64,000 nt of DNA from Intestinicryptomonas porci (GTDB lineage: Bacteria > Verrucomicrobiota > Verrucomicrobiia > Opitutales > Intestinicryptomonadaceae): positions 1 to 64,000 of the forward strand of contig NZ_JALBUT010000004.1 in NCBI RefSeq assembly GCF_033971905.1, given 5' to 3'. The notes beneath the pieces were generated by a model. The model ran no database searches and was not told the origin of the DNA. It was given only the letters and a program-made list of their open reading frames with translations. This document shows, piece by piece, positions 51,796-59,915 of this stretch (positions are counted from its first letter, which is position 1; each line of letters opens with the position of its first letter). The translations under genes and the position numbers were made by a program.

Positions 51796-51825
51796 GCTCC
51801 CCGCCAAAACGGGGAGCTTTTTTTT
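51796..51825 (+). terminator. Terminator after the small lipoprotein
   Basis: GCTCCCC and GGGGAGC form a perfect 7-bp stem with an 8-nt loop, followed by eight T residues. A second partial copy (CGCCAAAACGGAGAGCTTTTT) occurs at 51870-51890 and lacks the left arm. Confidence 0.85.
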
Positions 51826-51938
51826 AGTGTTTAAATGTCATCTCTCAGTCTGTTTTATTTTAAAGAAGCCGCCAAAACGGAGAGCTTTTTTATTCCCGCG
51901 AAAACAGTTTGGAATGCGGAATATTTTCTATTGCGTTT

Positions 51939-53144
51939 TTATTTTTTAAGCTTTTGCAAGTCGCGGACTCGCGGCAGAAAATACGCAACCATTCCGGTAA
52001 GCGGAATGAAAGAGCATAGGGCGTAAACAAAGTTTATTCCGTACAGGTCTGTCAGCTTGCCGAGTATTGCCGATGAAATTCCGCCGAATCCGAACGCAAG
52101 CCCGAAGAACATTCCAGAAACCAATCCGAGCTTTAATGGCATCATTTCCTGCGCGTAAACCAAAATGGCGGAGAATGCCGAAGACATTATAAACCCGATT
52201 ATGAGGCTGAGCGCAAAAGTCCATTTCAAAGAGGCGTAGGGCATTAGAAGCGCAAAAGGAGCGGCTCCAAGAATGGAAATCCAGATGACGAGCCTTCGCC
52301 CGTATTTGTCGCCGAAAGGCCCGCCGAGCAAGGTTCCGAGCGCGCTTGCAAACAGGAAGGCAAAGAGCATGAGCTGGGAATTTTCTATGCTCATTCCGAA
52401 TTTTTCCATCAAGTAAAAAGTGTAGTAATTTGAAAGGCTTGCGGTGTAGAAATTTTTTGAAAACACAAGGAACATCAGTATGGAAACAATGAATGCCACT
52501 GTTTTTTTCGGTATGTTGCGCCGAGGTTGGGCGGAAGTTGAAATATCGCTGTTTTTTGCATGGCTTATTCTTTTTGAATACCATTTGCAAACGGGCATAA
52601 GCCCGATTATAGCGGCAAACGCAAGTATTGCGAAAGAGGCTATTCTGCCCTGCCCGTAAGGGGTTATGAAGAGGGCGGCAAGCATCGGACCTAATGAATA
52701 GCCCATTGAGCCGCCTACTTGGAAAACCGACTGCGCAAGCCCGCGACGCCCCCCTGAGGCAAGCGACGTGAGCCTTGAAGCCTCGGGGTGGAGTATCGAA
52801 GAGCCCGCGCCCGAAAAGAGAACGGAAACAAGAAGCGTTTCAAAGCGCGTCGAATACGCTATACCGAGCAACCCCGCCATTGTCGAGAGCATTCCGAATG
52901 GCAAAATGTAGGCAGTCGGTTTCTTGTCCAAAAAATATCCGAAAATCGGCTGCATAATCGAAGCCGAAATCTGGTAAACGAATATGATTAGCCCGACTTG
53001 CGAGAAAGTAAGGGCTAAGTTTTCCTTCAAGAGGGGATAGACGGCGTTTATTATCGACTGCATTGTGTCGTTTAACATGTGGGCGAGGCTTAACGCCGCC
53101 AGCACGCCGAACGCGGTTTTTGATGTTTTTGTGTTTGTCGCCAT
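51939..53144 (-). CDS. MFS transporter, fosmidomycin-resistance (Fsr)-like
   Basis: A 401-residue protein with about twelve membrane helices. SLAHMLNDTMQSIINAVYPLLKENLALTFSQVGLI at the N-terminus is typical of the Fsr branch, with the YQISASIMQPIFGYFLDKKPTAYILPFGM loop and SGAGSSILHPEASRLTSLASGGRRGLAQSVFQVGGSMGYSLGP after it. Fsr proteins export fosmidomycin and similar compounds by proton antiport. The actual substrate is unknown. It ends convergently with the small lipoprotein gene. Confidence 0.9.
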   Translation of the reverse strand: MATNTKTSKTAFGVLAALSLAHMLNDTMQSIINAVYPLLKENLALTFSQVGLIIFVYQISASIMQPIFGYFLDKKPTAYILPFGMLSTMAGLLGIAYSTRFETLLVSVLFSGAGSSILHPEASRLTSLASGGRRGLAQSVFQVGGSMGYSLGPMLAALFITPYGQGRIASFAILAFAAIIGLMPVCKWYSKRISHAKNSDISTSAQPRRNIPKKTVAFIVSILMFLVFSKNFYTASLSNYYTFYLMEKFGMSIENSQLMLFAFLFASALGTLLGGPFGDKYGRRLVIWISILGAAPFALLMPYASLKWTFALSLIIGFIMSSAFSAILVYAQEMMPLKLGLVSGMFFGLAFGFGGISSAILGKLTDLYGINFVYALCSFIPLTGMVAYFLPRVRDLQKLKK

Positions 53145-53248
53145 TTTGGCGGACTAAAATTCGACTATTTCTCCCTTTGGGCAAGCAAAAAATTTTTGCA
53201 AAAAAAGCTTTTAAATAAAAAATAAAAGAGTAAAGTTTAAATTTTATT

Positions 53249-54508
53249 ATGAAAGTTGTATTAGCATATTCAGGGGGCTTGGATACCTCCGTTCTTGTAA
53301 GATGGATTAAAGACCGCTTTAATGCGGAAGTAATCACTTTCGCCGCCGATGTCGGGCAGGAAGAAGAATTGAACGGCTTGGCTGAAAAGGCAAAGGCAAC
53401 GGGCGCGTCCGCACACTACACTGTCGATTTGCAGGAAGAGTTTGCGCGCGATTTTATTTTCCCGATGATTAGGGCAAACGCTTTGTATGAAGGTCAGTAC
53501 TATTTGGGCACTTCCATTGCAAGACCTTTGATTGCGAAGGCGCATGTAGAAGTCGCCCGCGCTGAAAACGCAACACACTTGGCGCACGGCGCAACAGGCA
53601 AGGGCAACGACCAGTGCCGCTTTGAAATTTCCTACGCTGCTTTGGCTCCCGACTTGCAGGTAATCGCCCCGTGGCGCATGGAAGAATTCCGCAAGGCGTT
53701 CCCCGGCAGAAGCGAAATGATTGAATACTGCCGCAAAAACGGAATCAACGTTTTGGCGTCCGCAAAGAAGCCGTATTCGATGGACAGAAATATGCTCCAC
53801 ATCTCGTATGAAGCCGGAATTTTGGAAGATCCGTGGTTCGACCCGACCGTCCCCGAAAACAAGGATATGTTCAGGCTCACGTCCGATCCTGTTGACGCCC
53901 CGAATGAACCCGAATACATCGAGCTTGATTTTGAAAACGGCGACTGCGTTGCAATAAACGGCGAAAAGATGACTCCCGCCCAGATAATGAAGAAGCTTAA
54001 CGCTCTCGCGGGCAAGCACGGCATCGGTAGGGTTGACCTTGTCGAAAATCGTTTTGTCGGCATGAAGAGCCGTGGCGTGTATGAAACTCCGGGCGGCACG
54101 ATTTTGATGTTCGCGCACAGGCAGGTTGAAACTCTCACTATGGACAGGGATTTGATGCACTTGCGCGATTCCCTCATGCCCAAGTATGCAGAGCTTATTT
54201 ATAACGGTTTCTGGTTTGCTCCCGAACGCGAAGCTTTGCAGGCGTTTATCGACAAGAGCCAGGAAAAAGTAACAGGCACTGTCAGGGTAAAGCTTTACAA
54301 GGGCAACACAATCTGTGTTGGCAGAAAGAGCCCGTACAGCCTCTACGATGAAAACATCGCAAGCATGGAAGGCGTAAAGAGCGACTACAATCCCGACGAC
54401 GCAACGGGCTTTATCCGACTTAGCTCCTTGCGACTTCGCGAACGTGCCCTAAAACAGGGCGTCTCGGAAGATGCTTTTGCAAACAAATGCAATTTGATTA
54501 AGGAATAA
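53249..54508 (+). CDS. argG: Argininosuccinate synthase
   Basis: A 419-residue ATP-dependent ligase joining citrulline and aspartate in arginine synthesis. The PP-loop VLAYSGGLDTSVLVRW opens the protein; YLGTSIARPLIAK, HGATGKGNDQCRFE, SMDRNMLHISYEAG and GIGRVDLVENRFVGMKSRGVYETPGG are intact. It is monocistronic with a strong terminator. No other arg genes are in the window, and no ARG box is evident. Confidence 0.97.
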   Translation: MKVVLAYSGGLDTSVLVRWIKDRFNAEVITFAADVGQEEELNGLAEKAKATGASAHYTVDLQEEFARDFIFPMIRANALYEGQYYLGTSIARPLIAKAHVEVARAENATHLAHGATGKGNDQCRFEISYAALAPDLQVIAPWRMEEFRKAFPGRSEMIEYCRKNGINVLASAKKPYSMDRNMLHISYEAGILEDPWFDPTVPENKDMFRLTSDPVDAPNEPEYIELDFENGDCVAINGEKMTPAQIMKKLNALAGKHGIGRVDLVENRFVGMKSRGVYETPGGTILMFAHRQVETLTMDRDLMHLRDSLMPKYAELIYNGFWFAPEREALQAFIDKSQEKVTGTVRVKLYKGNTICVGRKSPYSLYDENIASMEGVKSDYNPDDATGFIRLSSLRLRERALKQGVSEDAFANKCNLIKE

Positions 54509-54527
54509 TTTAATTAAAACATTTGCA

Positions 54528-54559
54528 AAACGCGCTTCCGCTTGAAGCGCGTTTTTTTT
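54528..54559 (+). terminator. Terminator after argG
   Basis: CGCGCTT (54531-54537) pairs with AAGCGCG (54545-54551), followed by eight T residues. Confidence 0.85.
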
Positions 54560-54623
54560 GCAATTACAGCCCAAAAGAAAGACTTGCGTTTTTTTGGCAA
54601 AATTAAAGAATGGAAATTCAAAA

Positions 54624-56297
54624 ATGAATAATAAAAAGTACAAACTTGCAACATGGGTCAGCCTGCCCGACAGACAGTGGCCCAATAAGGTGATAGAAAA
54701 AGCTCCCATATGGTGCAGCGTCGATTTGCGAGACGGCAACCAGGCGTTGGCAGTCCCCATGTCCATTCCCGAAAAGCTTGAGCTTTTCAACACGCTTGTA
54801 AAAATAGGCTTTAAGGAAATCGAAGTCGGTTTTCCCGCCGCGAGCGATACGGAATTTAATTTTTTGCGCAAGTTGATTGAGGAAAATTTAATTCCGCAGG
54901 ATGTTTGCGTGCAGGTTCTCACCCAGAGCAGAGAGCCTCTCATACGAAAGACGTTTGAGGCGTTAAAGGGCGTTAAAAGCGCGATAGTGCATCTTTACAA
55001 TTCAACTTCTCCTCGCCAGCGCAAAATCACATTCAACAAGTCCCGCGATGAAATCAAGCAGATTGCCATAGACGGGGCGAAGCTTGTGCGCAAGTTTGCA
55101 GACGATGCGGAGGCTGACGGCTCGCACATACGCATGGAGTATTCTCCCGAAAGCTTCAGCGACACCGAGCTTGATTACGCGCTTGAAATTTGCGAGGCGG
55201 TTAAGGAAATTTGGAAGCCGACGGTGGAAAACAAAATTATAATAAATTTGCCCGAAACCGTCCAATACACAACTCCAAACATTCATGCCGACCAAATAGA
55301 ATGGATGTCGCGCAATATTTCTGAGCGCGAAAAGGTGCTTATAAGCCTGCATACGCACAATGACCGCGGCACGGGAGTTGCCGCAACCGAGCTTGGTCTG
55401 ATGGCGGGGGCCGACAGGGTTGAAGGCACTCTGTTTGGCAACGGCGAGCGCACGGGCAATTTGGACGTAGTAACGGTTGCGCTGAATATGCTTGCGCAGG
55501 GTGTCGAGCCTAATTTGGATTTTTCGCACCTTCCCGAAATCCGCTCTATATACGAAAGATGCACGCATATGGAAGTCCCGCCGCGCCAGCCATACGCGGG
55601 AGATTTAGTGTTCACTGCGTTCAGCGGCTCTCACCAGGACGCGATTAAAAAGGGTATGGATATTCGCAGAAAGTCCGAATGCGGCGATGTTTGGGAAGTT
55701 CCGTATCTTTTAATCGACCCCGAGGATATCGGCAGGGACTACGAGGCGATTATCCGCATAAACTCCCAAAGCGGCAAGGGCGGCGTTGCCTATGTCTTGG
55801 AAACAGAATACGGGTATGACATTCCAAAAGCCATGCACCCCGAAGTCGGCAACTTCATAAACGATACTGCCGACAGGCTTGGCAAGGAGCTTTCACCCGA
55901 AGAAATTTTACATCTCTTTAAGGATGAGTTTGTAAACCGCGTGGATTTGCTTAAAATAAATTCCTATAAGATTAGCTACGGCGAAAATTCCGAAGACGTT
56001 TCAATTTCCGCAAAAGTTTCTTACAAGGGCGCGGATATGGAAATCTCGGCAAAGGGCAACGGACCTATAAATGCTTTCGTAAACGCTTTGGAAATTGCGG
56101 GGCTTAAAAACTTCAAGATTGCCGACTACCGCTCGCACGCAATAGGCAGCGGTTCTGCAAGCGATTCAGCCGCTTACATAAGCTTGATAAACCCCGAAAC
56201 ATCCATAACGACATGGGGCGCGGGCGTAGATTCAAACATTGAATATGCGGGGCTTAAAGCATTGGTTTCCGCTTATAACCGCTACAATAAAGCTTAA
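54624..56297 (+). CDS. leuA: 2-isopropylmalate synthase (long type)
   Basis: A 557-residue enzyme that condenses acetyl-CoA with 2-oxoisovalerate, the first step of leucine synthesis. The TIM-barrel shows WCSVDLRDGNQAL, EVGFPAASDTEFNFLR, and the metal motif SLHTHNDRGTG with RVEGTLFGNGERTGNLD. The C-terminal regulatory LeuA_dimer domain (about 430-557) carries the leucine feedback site. ATG 54624 (MNNKKYKLATWVS) is chosen; the frame is open 22 codons further up, into the argG terminator. The YKLATWVSLPDRQWP N-terminus marks the yeast-like long class. No T-box or leader peptide is visible. Confidence 0.95.
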   Translation: MNNKKYKLATWVSLPDRQWPNKVIEKAPIWCSVDLRDGNQALAVPMSIPEKLELFNTLVKIGFKEIEVGFPAASDTEFNFLRKLIEENLIPQDVCVQVLTQSREPLIRKTFEALKGVKSAIVHLYNSTSPRQRKITFNKSRDEIKQIAIDGAKLVRKFADDAEADGSHIRMEYSPESFSDTELDYALEICEAVKEIWKPTVENKIIINLPETVQYTTPNIHADQIEWMSRNISEREKVLISLHTHNDRGTGVAATELGLMAGADRVEGTLFGNGERTGNLDVVTVALNMLAQGVEPNLDFSHLPEIRSIYERCTHMEVPPRQPYAGDLVFTAFSGSHQDAIKKGMDIRRKSECGDVWEVPYLLIDPEDIGRDYEAIIRINSQSGKGGVAYVLETEYGYDIPKAMHPEVGNFINDTADRLGKELSPEEILHLFKDEFVNRVDLLKINSYKISYGENSEDVSISAKVSYKGADMEISAKGNGPINAFVNALEIAGLKNFKIADYRSHAIGSGSASDSAAYISLINPETSITTWGAGVDSNIEYAGLKALVSAYNRYNKA

Positions 56298-56310
56298 AAA
56301 TACAATAAAA

Positions 56311-56338
56311 AAACCGAGAAAAATTTTTCTCGGTTTTT
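56311..56338. terminator. Bidirectional terminator between leuA and fadL
   Basis: A perfect 28-nt palindrome with an uninterrupted arm, AAAACCGAGAAAAA and its complement, with A and T runs on its two sides. It serves both convergent genes. Confidence 0.85.
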
Positions 56339-56349
56339 TTTGCGGATAG

Positions 56350-57549
56350 TTAAAATTCGTATGTTATTTGCGCTGATATAACGTGTATATGTCCGTAATA
56401 ATGTCCGTTTACACCGCCTTTGTTTATGTCCGTATTGCCGACAACCATAATATAAGAGTAGCCTGCGTCAAAAGTAAACGCGCCGTATTTATAGCCTGCT
56501 CCCGTTGAAAACCATACGCGGTCGCCGCAAGGTATGCGCACTGTGCGATTTACGGTTTTTACGGGGCTTTCATCGAATGCCGAACCTATGCGCAATGTCA
56601 GGTTTTCGTCAAATTTCGGATAGTAATGCAAGCCAAGCGAAATTCTTGAAGTGTCTTTCCAGTCTTCTTTTTCACTGAACGGAGCGGCAAGCCCTGAAAC
56701 TTTAAGCTCGTCAAACGACGACCACATTGTGTAAGTGTAGTCTGCCATGATTGCAAATCTGTCAAATAAATCCGGCAGCCGTTGGTAAACTCCCACCGTG
56801 AAAGTATGCGGTATGTCAACTTCCGCTTCGATGTCCGGATTACCCAATATCGGCGCGTATGCGCTTTTGCTGTGGGCGTCTCCTGAAAATTCGTGGTGGA
56901 CAGAGCTGCGCCACGAAAAGCCTATTCTGCCTTCATCGGCATATTGAATTGTAATGCCGATGTTTCCGCCAATGCCCCAGCTGTCGCCTGACATTTTTTC
57001 ATAAGGCGCGTTTTGGGTAAGTTTTACATAGGCAAATTGCGCGCTTAATCCTCCGCTGACAGAAAGCCAGTCTGTAATTTTTAAACTGACAGACGGGTTG
57101 AAGTCGGCTGTCATGAGATAAGAGTGTATGCCTTGCGCGTTGCCTTGCCAATTTTTGTCATATTTGGACTCCAAGCCGTATGGCGCGGTAATTGACATGG
57201 AAGCCGTAATTCTGTCATTGAATTTATGGGCTGCAAAAAAGTTGGGAACATATGAATTTACGGCGCAGTCGGCAACTCTTCCATCGTTTCCCTTGTACGC
57301 GAGCGTAGGCAAAACGGCGGCTCCGCTTATAGAAATAACCGTGTTTTTATCGCCTTTATTTAAGAAAGACAAAGCGGAAGGGTTGGCAAATGCCGCAGTA
57401 GCGTCATTGTTTGCGTTTGTAACCGCGCCGGCCATTGCCGTACCCATATTGGACGCTCCTTGTTCTTGTATTTGAAAGCCCGCGCCGGACGAATAAAGGG
57501 CGGGTGCCAATAATAGGGCTGTTAAAGAGATTTTCTTTGAGAGTTTCAT
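56350..57549 (-). CDS. fadL: Outer membrane FadL/TodX-type transport protein
   Basis: A 399-residue outer-membrane barrel with a signal peptide (to about residue 22, SSGAG). The mature N-terminus GFQIQEQGASNMGTAMAGA is the FadL hatch motif, and ANNDATAAFANPSALSFL follows. The C-terminus ends with an aromatic (QITYEF), as expected of a BAM substrate. FadL proteins carry long-chain fatty acids or other hydrophobic compounds. It is divergent from a TetR gene, with two identical palindromes in between, and one of these sits in the spacer of the predicted promoter (57570-57598), so repression by that TetR is very likely. Confidence 0.93.
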   Translation of the reverse strand: MKLSKKISLTALLLAPALYSSGAGFQIQEQGASNMGTAMAGAVTNANNDATAAFANPSALSFLNKGDKNTVISISGAAVLPTLAYKGNDGRVADCAVNSYVPNFFAAHKFNDRITASMSITAPYGLESKYDKNWQGNAQGIHSYLMTADFNPSVSLKITDWLSVSGGLSAQFAYVKLTQNAPYEKMSGDSWGIGGNIGITIQYADEGRIGFSWRSSVHHEFSGDAHSKSAYAPILGNPDIEAEVDIPHTFTVGVYQRLPDLFDRFAIMADYTYTMWSSFDELKVSGLAAPFSEKEDWKDTSRISLGLHYYPKFDENLTLRIGSAFDESPVKTVNRTVRIPCGDRVWFSTGAGYKYGAFTFDAGYSYIMVVGNTDINKGGVNGHYYGHIHVISAQITYEF

Positions 57550-57569
57550 AATAAAAAAATATTCGAATA

Positions 57570-57598
57570 AATAAAATTGAACATTTGTTCAATGTCAA
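57570..57598 (-). promoter_or_regulatory. Predicted fadL promoter with embedded operator
   Basis: Read on the minus strand: TTGACA at 57598-57593, a 17-nt spacer, and TTTATT at 57575-57570. The -35 matches the consensus exactly and the -10 matches four of six. The 17-nt spacer contains the palindrome TTGAACA-AA-TGTTCAA, so a bound repressor would block RNA polymerase. Confidence 0.65.
57577..57592. promoter_or_regulatory. TetR-type operator, site 1
   Basis: TTGAACATTTGTTCAA, a perfect inverted repeat of 7 bp with a 2-nt centre. It is identical to the second site, centred 29 bp away, and lies 28 nt from the fadL start codon. Confidence 0.8.
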
Positions 57599-57605
57599 TA
57601 AAAAA

Positions 57606-57621
57606 TTGAACATTTGTTCAA
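57606..57621. promoter_or_regulatory. TetR-type operator, site 2
   Basis: The same 16-nt palindrome TTGAACATTTGTTCAA, 62 nt before the GTG start of the TetR gene. The two sites together suggest cooperative binding by the neighbouring regulator, possibly with autoregulation. Confidence 0.8.
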
Positions 57622-57683
57622 AAGTTTGAAAATCCGAATTATTTTACTTGCCCAAATTGTTGTAAAATACAGTATTTATAATT

Positions 57684-58268
57684 GTGAAAATTACGCGTGA
57701 AAAGATATTGGAAGCCGCATTCTTCCTGATGGTGGAGACGGGGTATGACGATATAAGCATAGGCGATATTCAAAAGTTTTTGGGAATATCGCGCGGACTT
57801 TTGTACTTCTATTTTAAAAACAAGGAAGATTTGGTATTTCATGCTTGCAGGCATTTTTTCTTTGACGGCTATTTGACTGATATTGATTTGGAGAATATAA
57901 CGCTCAAAGATTTTCTTATACACGTCGTAAAAGTTGAAGACGAGCTTTTGAGGTGCGGCGAGCATACTATTGATATTTTGCGCTATAACATAGTGTATTC
58001 TCGGGCAATTTTGCGCGATGAGCGTTTCAAAAAGTACTCCATCGAAGAATTTACAAAAGCTATGATGGTGATACGCAATGCAAAATTAAGGGGCGAGATT
58101 AAAGATTTATCCGAAAAATTTGTGGGAGCCACGCTTCTTTCCATATTGGGGCGCACAACTTACATCACAAAAACTCCCAACGGCGATTATGTAAAAAAGC
58201 GCATTGTTGAGGACATTTGGAATTTTTACAATCTAATAAAAAGTGATAAAACTCCAAATGCTTATTAG
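57684..58268 (+). CDS. TetR-family transcriptional regulator, likely repressor of fadL
   Basis: A 194-residue regulator starting with GTG (57684). The N-terminal helix-turn-helix is ITREKILEAAFFLMVETGYDDISIGDIQKFLGISRGLLYFYFKNKEDLV, with the TetR hallmark GLLYFYFKNKEDL. The C-terminal ligand and dimer domain (about 50-194) has no named match; a hydrophobic ligand is plausible from the FadL link. Its stop overlaps the convergent yraN stop by 4 nt. Divergent arrangement with fadL and the twin palindromes support direct control. Confidence 0.93.
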   Translation: MKITREKILEAAFFLMVETGYDDISIGDIQKFLGISRGLLYFYFKNKEDLVFHACRHFFFDGYLTDIDLENITLKDFLIHVVKVEDELLRCGEHTIDILRYNIVYSRAILRDERFKKYSIEEFTKAMMVIRNAKLRGEIKDLSEKFVGATLLSILGRTTYITKTPNGDYVKKRIVEDIWNFYNLIKSDKTPNAY

Positions 58269-58663
58269 CGGGTTTCGTAAAGAGAAATGTCGGTAAATTC
58301 GCCTTTTTCGTTATGGATTACTTCTACTACCGAAAATCTGAAATTTTGGTTAAACGCCCTGTTTTCGCGTAAAAACTCTTTTGCGCATTTGCGGAGATTT
58401 TCGGTTTTCTTTTTTGAAGTTGCGCTGTAATAGCCGCGCACTTTCGCGTAGTAAGGGCGGCATTTAACTTCGACAAAAACTATGGAATTTGAAAATTTGT
58501 CGAAACAGATTATGTCAGTTTCAAGATGTTTGTGGCGGTAGTTTCGCTGAAGTATTTTGAATTTCTTTTCTTTTTTCAGAAATTTTGCGGCGGCGGTTTC
58601 AGCCCTGTATCCCAAGCTGTTCCTGCGCCTTAAAAATTTCAAAACAAATTCAAAAAATTTCAT
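58265..58663 (-). CDS. YraN/UPF0102-family endonuclease-like protein
   Basis: A 132-residue protein of the UPF0102 family, which has a restriction-endonuclease-like fold. GYRAETAAAKFLKKEKKFKILQRNYRHKHLETDIICFDKFSNSIVFVEVKCR contains the PD-(D/E)xK pattern, with ETDI and FVEVKCR as the Asp and Glu-x-Lys ligands, and KTENLRKCAKEFL follows. A role in DNA uptake or recombination is suspected for relatives but unproven. It converges with the TetR gene. Confidence 0.88.
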   Translation of the reverse strand: MKFFEFVLKFLRRRNSLGYRAETAAAKFLKKEKKFKILQRNYRHKHLETDIICFDKFSNSIVFVEVKCRPYYAKVRGYYSATSKKKTENLRKCAKEFLRENRAFNQNFRFSVVEVIHNEKGEFTDISLYETR

Positions 58664-58755
58664 GGAAAAAATATTGGCTTAAAATCTTCAAGTTTCAATT
58701 TTTTTATTGCGCGGAAGGCGGGCGCGGGTCTATCTTTTTTAAGTTTTTGCATTAG

Positions 58756-59835
58756 ATGAATACCGCTTTGAACAGGTCTTGGATAGAAATAAATTTGGGC
58801 GCGCTCGAAAATAACGTGCGCAAGATAAAAGCCGCGCTACCGAAAGGCACGGTTTACATCGCCGTTGTCAAGGCGGACGCTTATGGGCATTCATTGCCGC
58901 GCTCAGTGGTAAGATTTTTGAAGGGCGGGGCTGATATGTTTGCGGTCGCCAACATGCAGGAAGTTTCGCGCATACGCGAATTGGTTTCGTCAAAGCCGGT
59001 TCTTGTTCTAAGCCCGCTTTTGCCCGACGAGCGCAGGCTCGTATTCGAGTACGGCGCAACGCCCGCAATTTCAACCCTCGAAGAGGCTTTGGATTTCAAC
59101 TCTCTTGCCCGCGAACGGGGCAGGATTTTGGATTTGCATGTGAAAATCGACACGGGAATGGGGCGTTTCGGCGTTTGGCATGAAAAGGCGGTCGAATTTT
59201 TAAGGGAAGTTAGCAAGTTTTCAAATTTGCGGATTTCAGGAGTCTTTACGCATTTGTCGTCGGCAGACTGCGATGAGAGTTATACGCATATGCAGATGCG
59301 GAATTTTACGCGGGTTGTGGAAGAATTCGGGGCGAAAAATATTCTAATCCACCTTCACGCGTCTGCGGGGCTGAACTACATAAAAGACGGCGCGCCTTTC
59401 AACGCTGTCAGGGTAGGGCTGTTGCAGTACGGAATAAGCCCTTTCGGAGGCAGATGTAAAACCATTGCCGACGTCGAGCCTGTTATGTCGTTTAAGGCGC
59501 GCATAGCGTCAATCAGCCGTAACGAAAAAAGGATTATCGCAACCGTAAGCGCGGGATTTGCCGACGGAGTTCCGTCGAATTTTTCAAAAAACGCTTGCGT
59601 GCTTGTCAGAGGCAAAAAATGCCCGATATTGGGCGGAGTGAGCCTCGACGAAACTTTGGTTGACATCGCAAACGCTTCCGAGGCAGAACAGGGAGACGAA
59701 GTCGTGTTTATCGGAAAGCAGGGCGGAGAGTGCATAGATTTACCCCTGTACAGCCATTGGACTCGCCGCATACCTTGGGAAACAATGGTTGCAATCCCCC
59801 GCCGCGTCGCCCGCGAAGTAGTTAATGTAAAATAA
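58756..59835 (+). CDS. alr: Alanine racemase
   Basis: A 359-residue fold-type III PLP enzyme making D-alanine for peptidoglycan. The PLP Lys is in IAVVKADAYGHS (about residue 39), KIDTGMGRFGVW, FTHLSSADCDESYTHMQMRNF and NAVRVGLLQYGISPF follow, and the second catalytic Tyr region is SHWTRRIPWETMVAIPRRVARE. Both domains are complete. It is preceded by a 92-nt gap and followed by a strong terminator. Confidence 0.95.
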   Translation: MNTALNRSWIEINLGALENNVRKIKAALPKGTVYIAVVKADAYGHSLPRSVVRFLKGGADMFAVANMQEVSRIRELVSSKPVLVLSPLLPDERRLVFEYGATPAISTLEEALDFNSLARERGRILDLHVKIDTGMGRFGVWHEKAVEFLREVSKFSNLRISGVFTHLSSADCDESYTHMQMRNFTRVVEEFGAKNILIHLHASAGLNYIKDGAPFNAVRVGLLQYGISPFGGRCKTIADVEPVMSFKARIASISRNEKRIIATVSAGFADGVPSNFSKNACVLVRGKKCPILGGVSLDETLVDIANASEAEQGDEVVFIGKQGGECIDLPLYSHWTRRIPWETMVAIPRRVAREVVNVK

Positions 59836-59863
59836 GTGTTCTTGCTATACCTTATTAAGGCGC

Positions 59864-59896
59864 AAAAAAAGCGGCGTTTGATTGCGCCGCTTTTTG
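59864..59896. terminator. Bidirectional terminator between alr and pntB
   Basis: AAAGCGGCG and CGCCGCTTT form a 9-bp stem with an 8-nt loop. T-runs flank it on both strands. Confidence 0.85.
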
Positions 59897-59915
59897 GTTT
59901 TTTATGCTTTATTTA

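Noticed and set aside
53270..54160. A 296-codon open frame on the minus strand under argG
   Set aside because: argG is unmistakable on the plus strand; the antisense frame shows no motif.
54560..54623. Leader peptide or T-box controlling leuA
   Set aside because: The gap between the argG terminator and the leuA start is too short and has no run of Leu codons or antiterminator structure.
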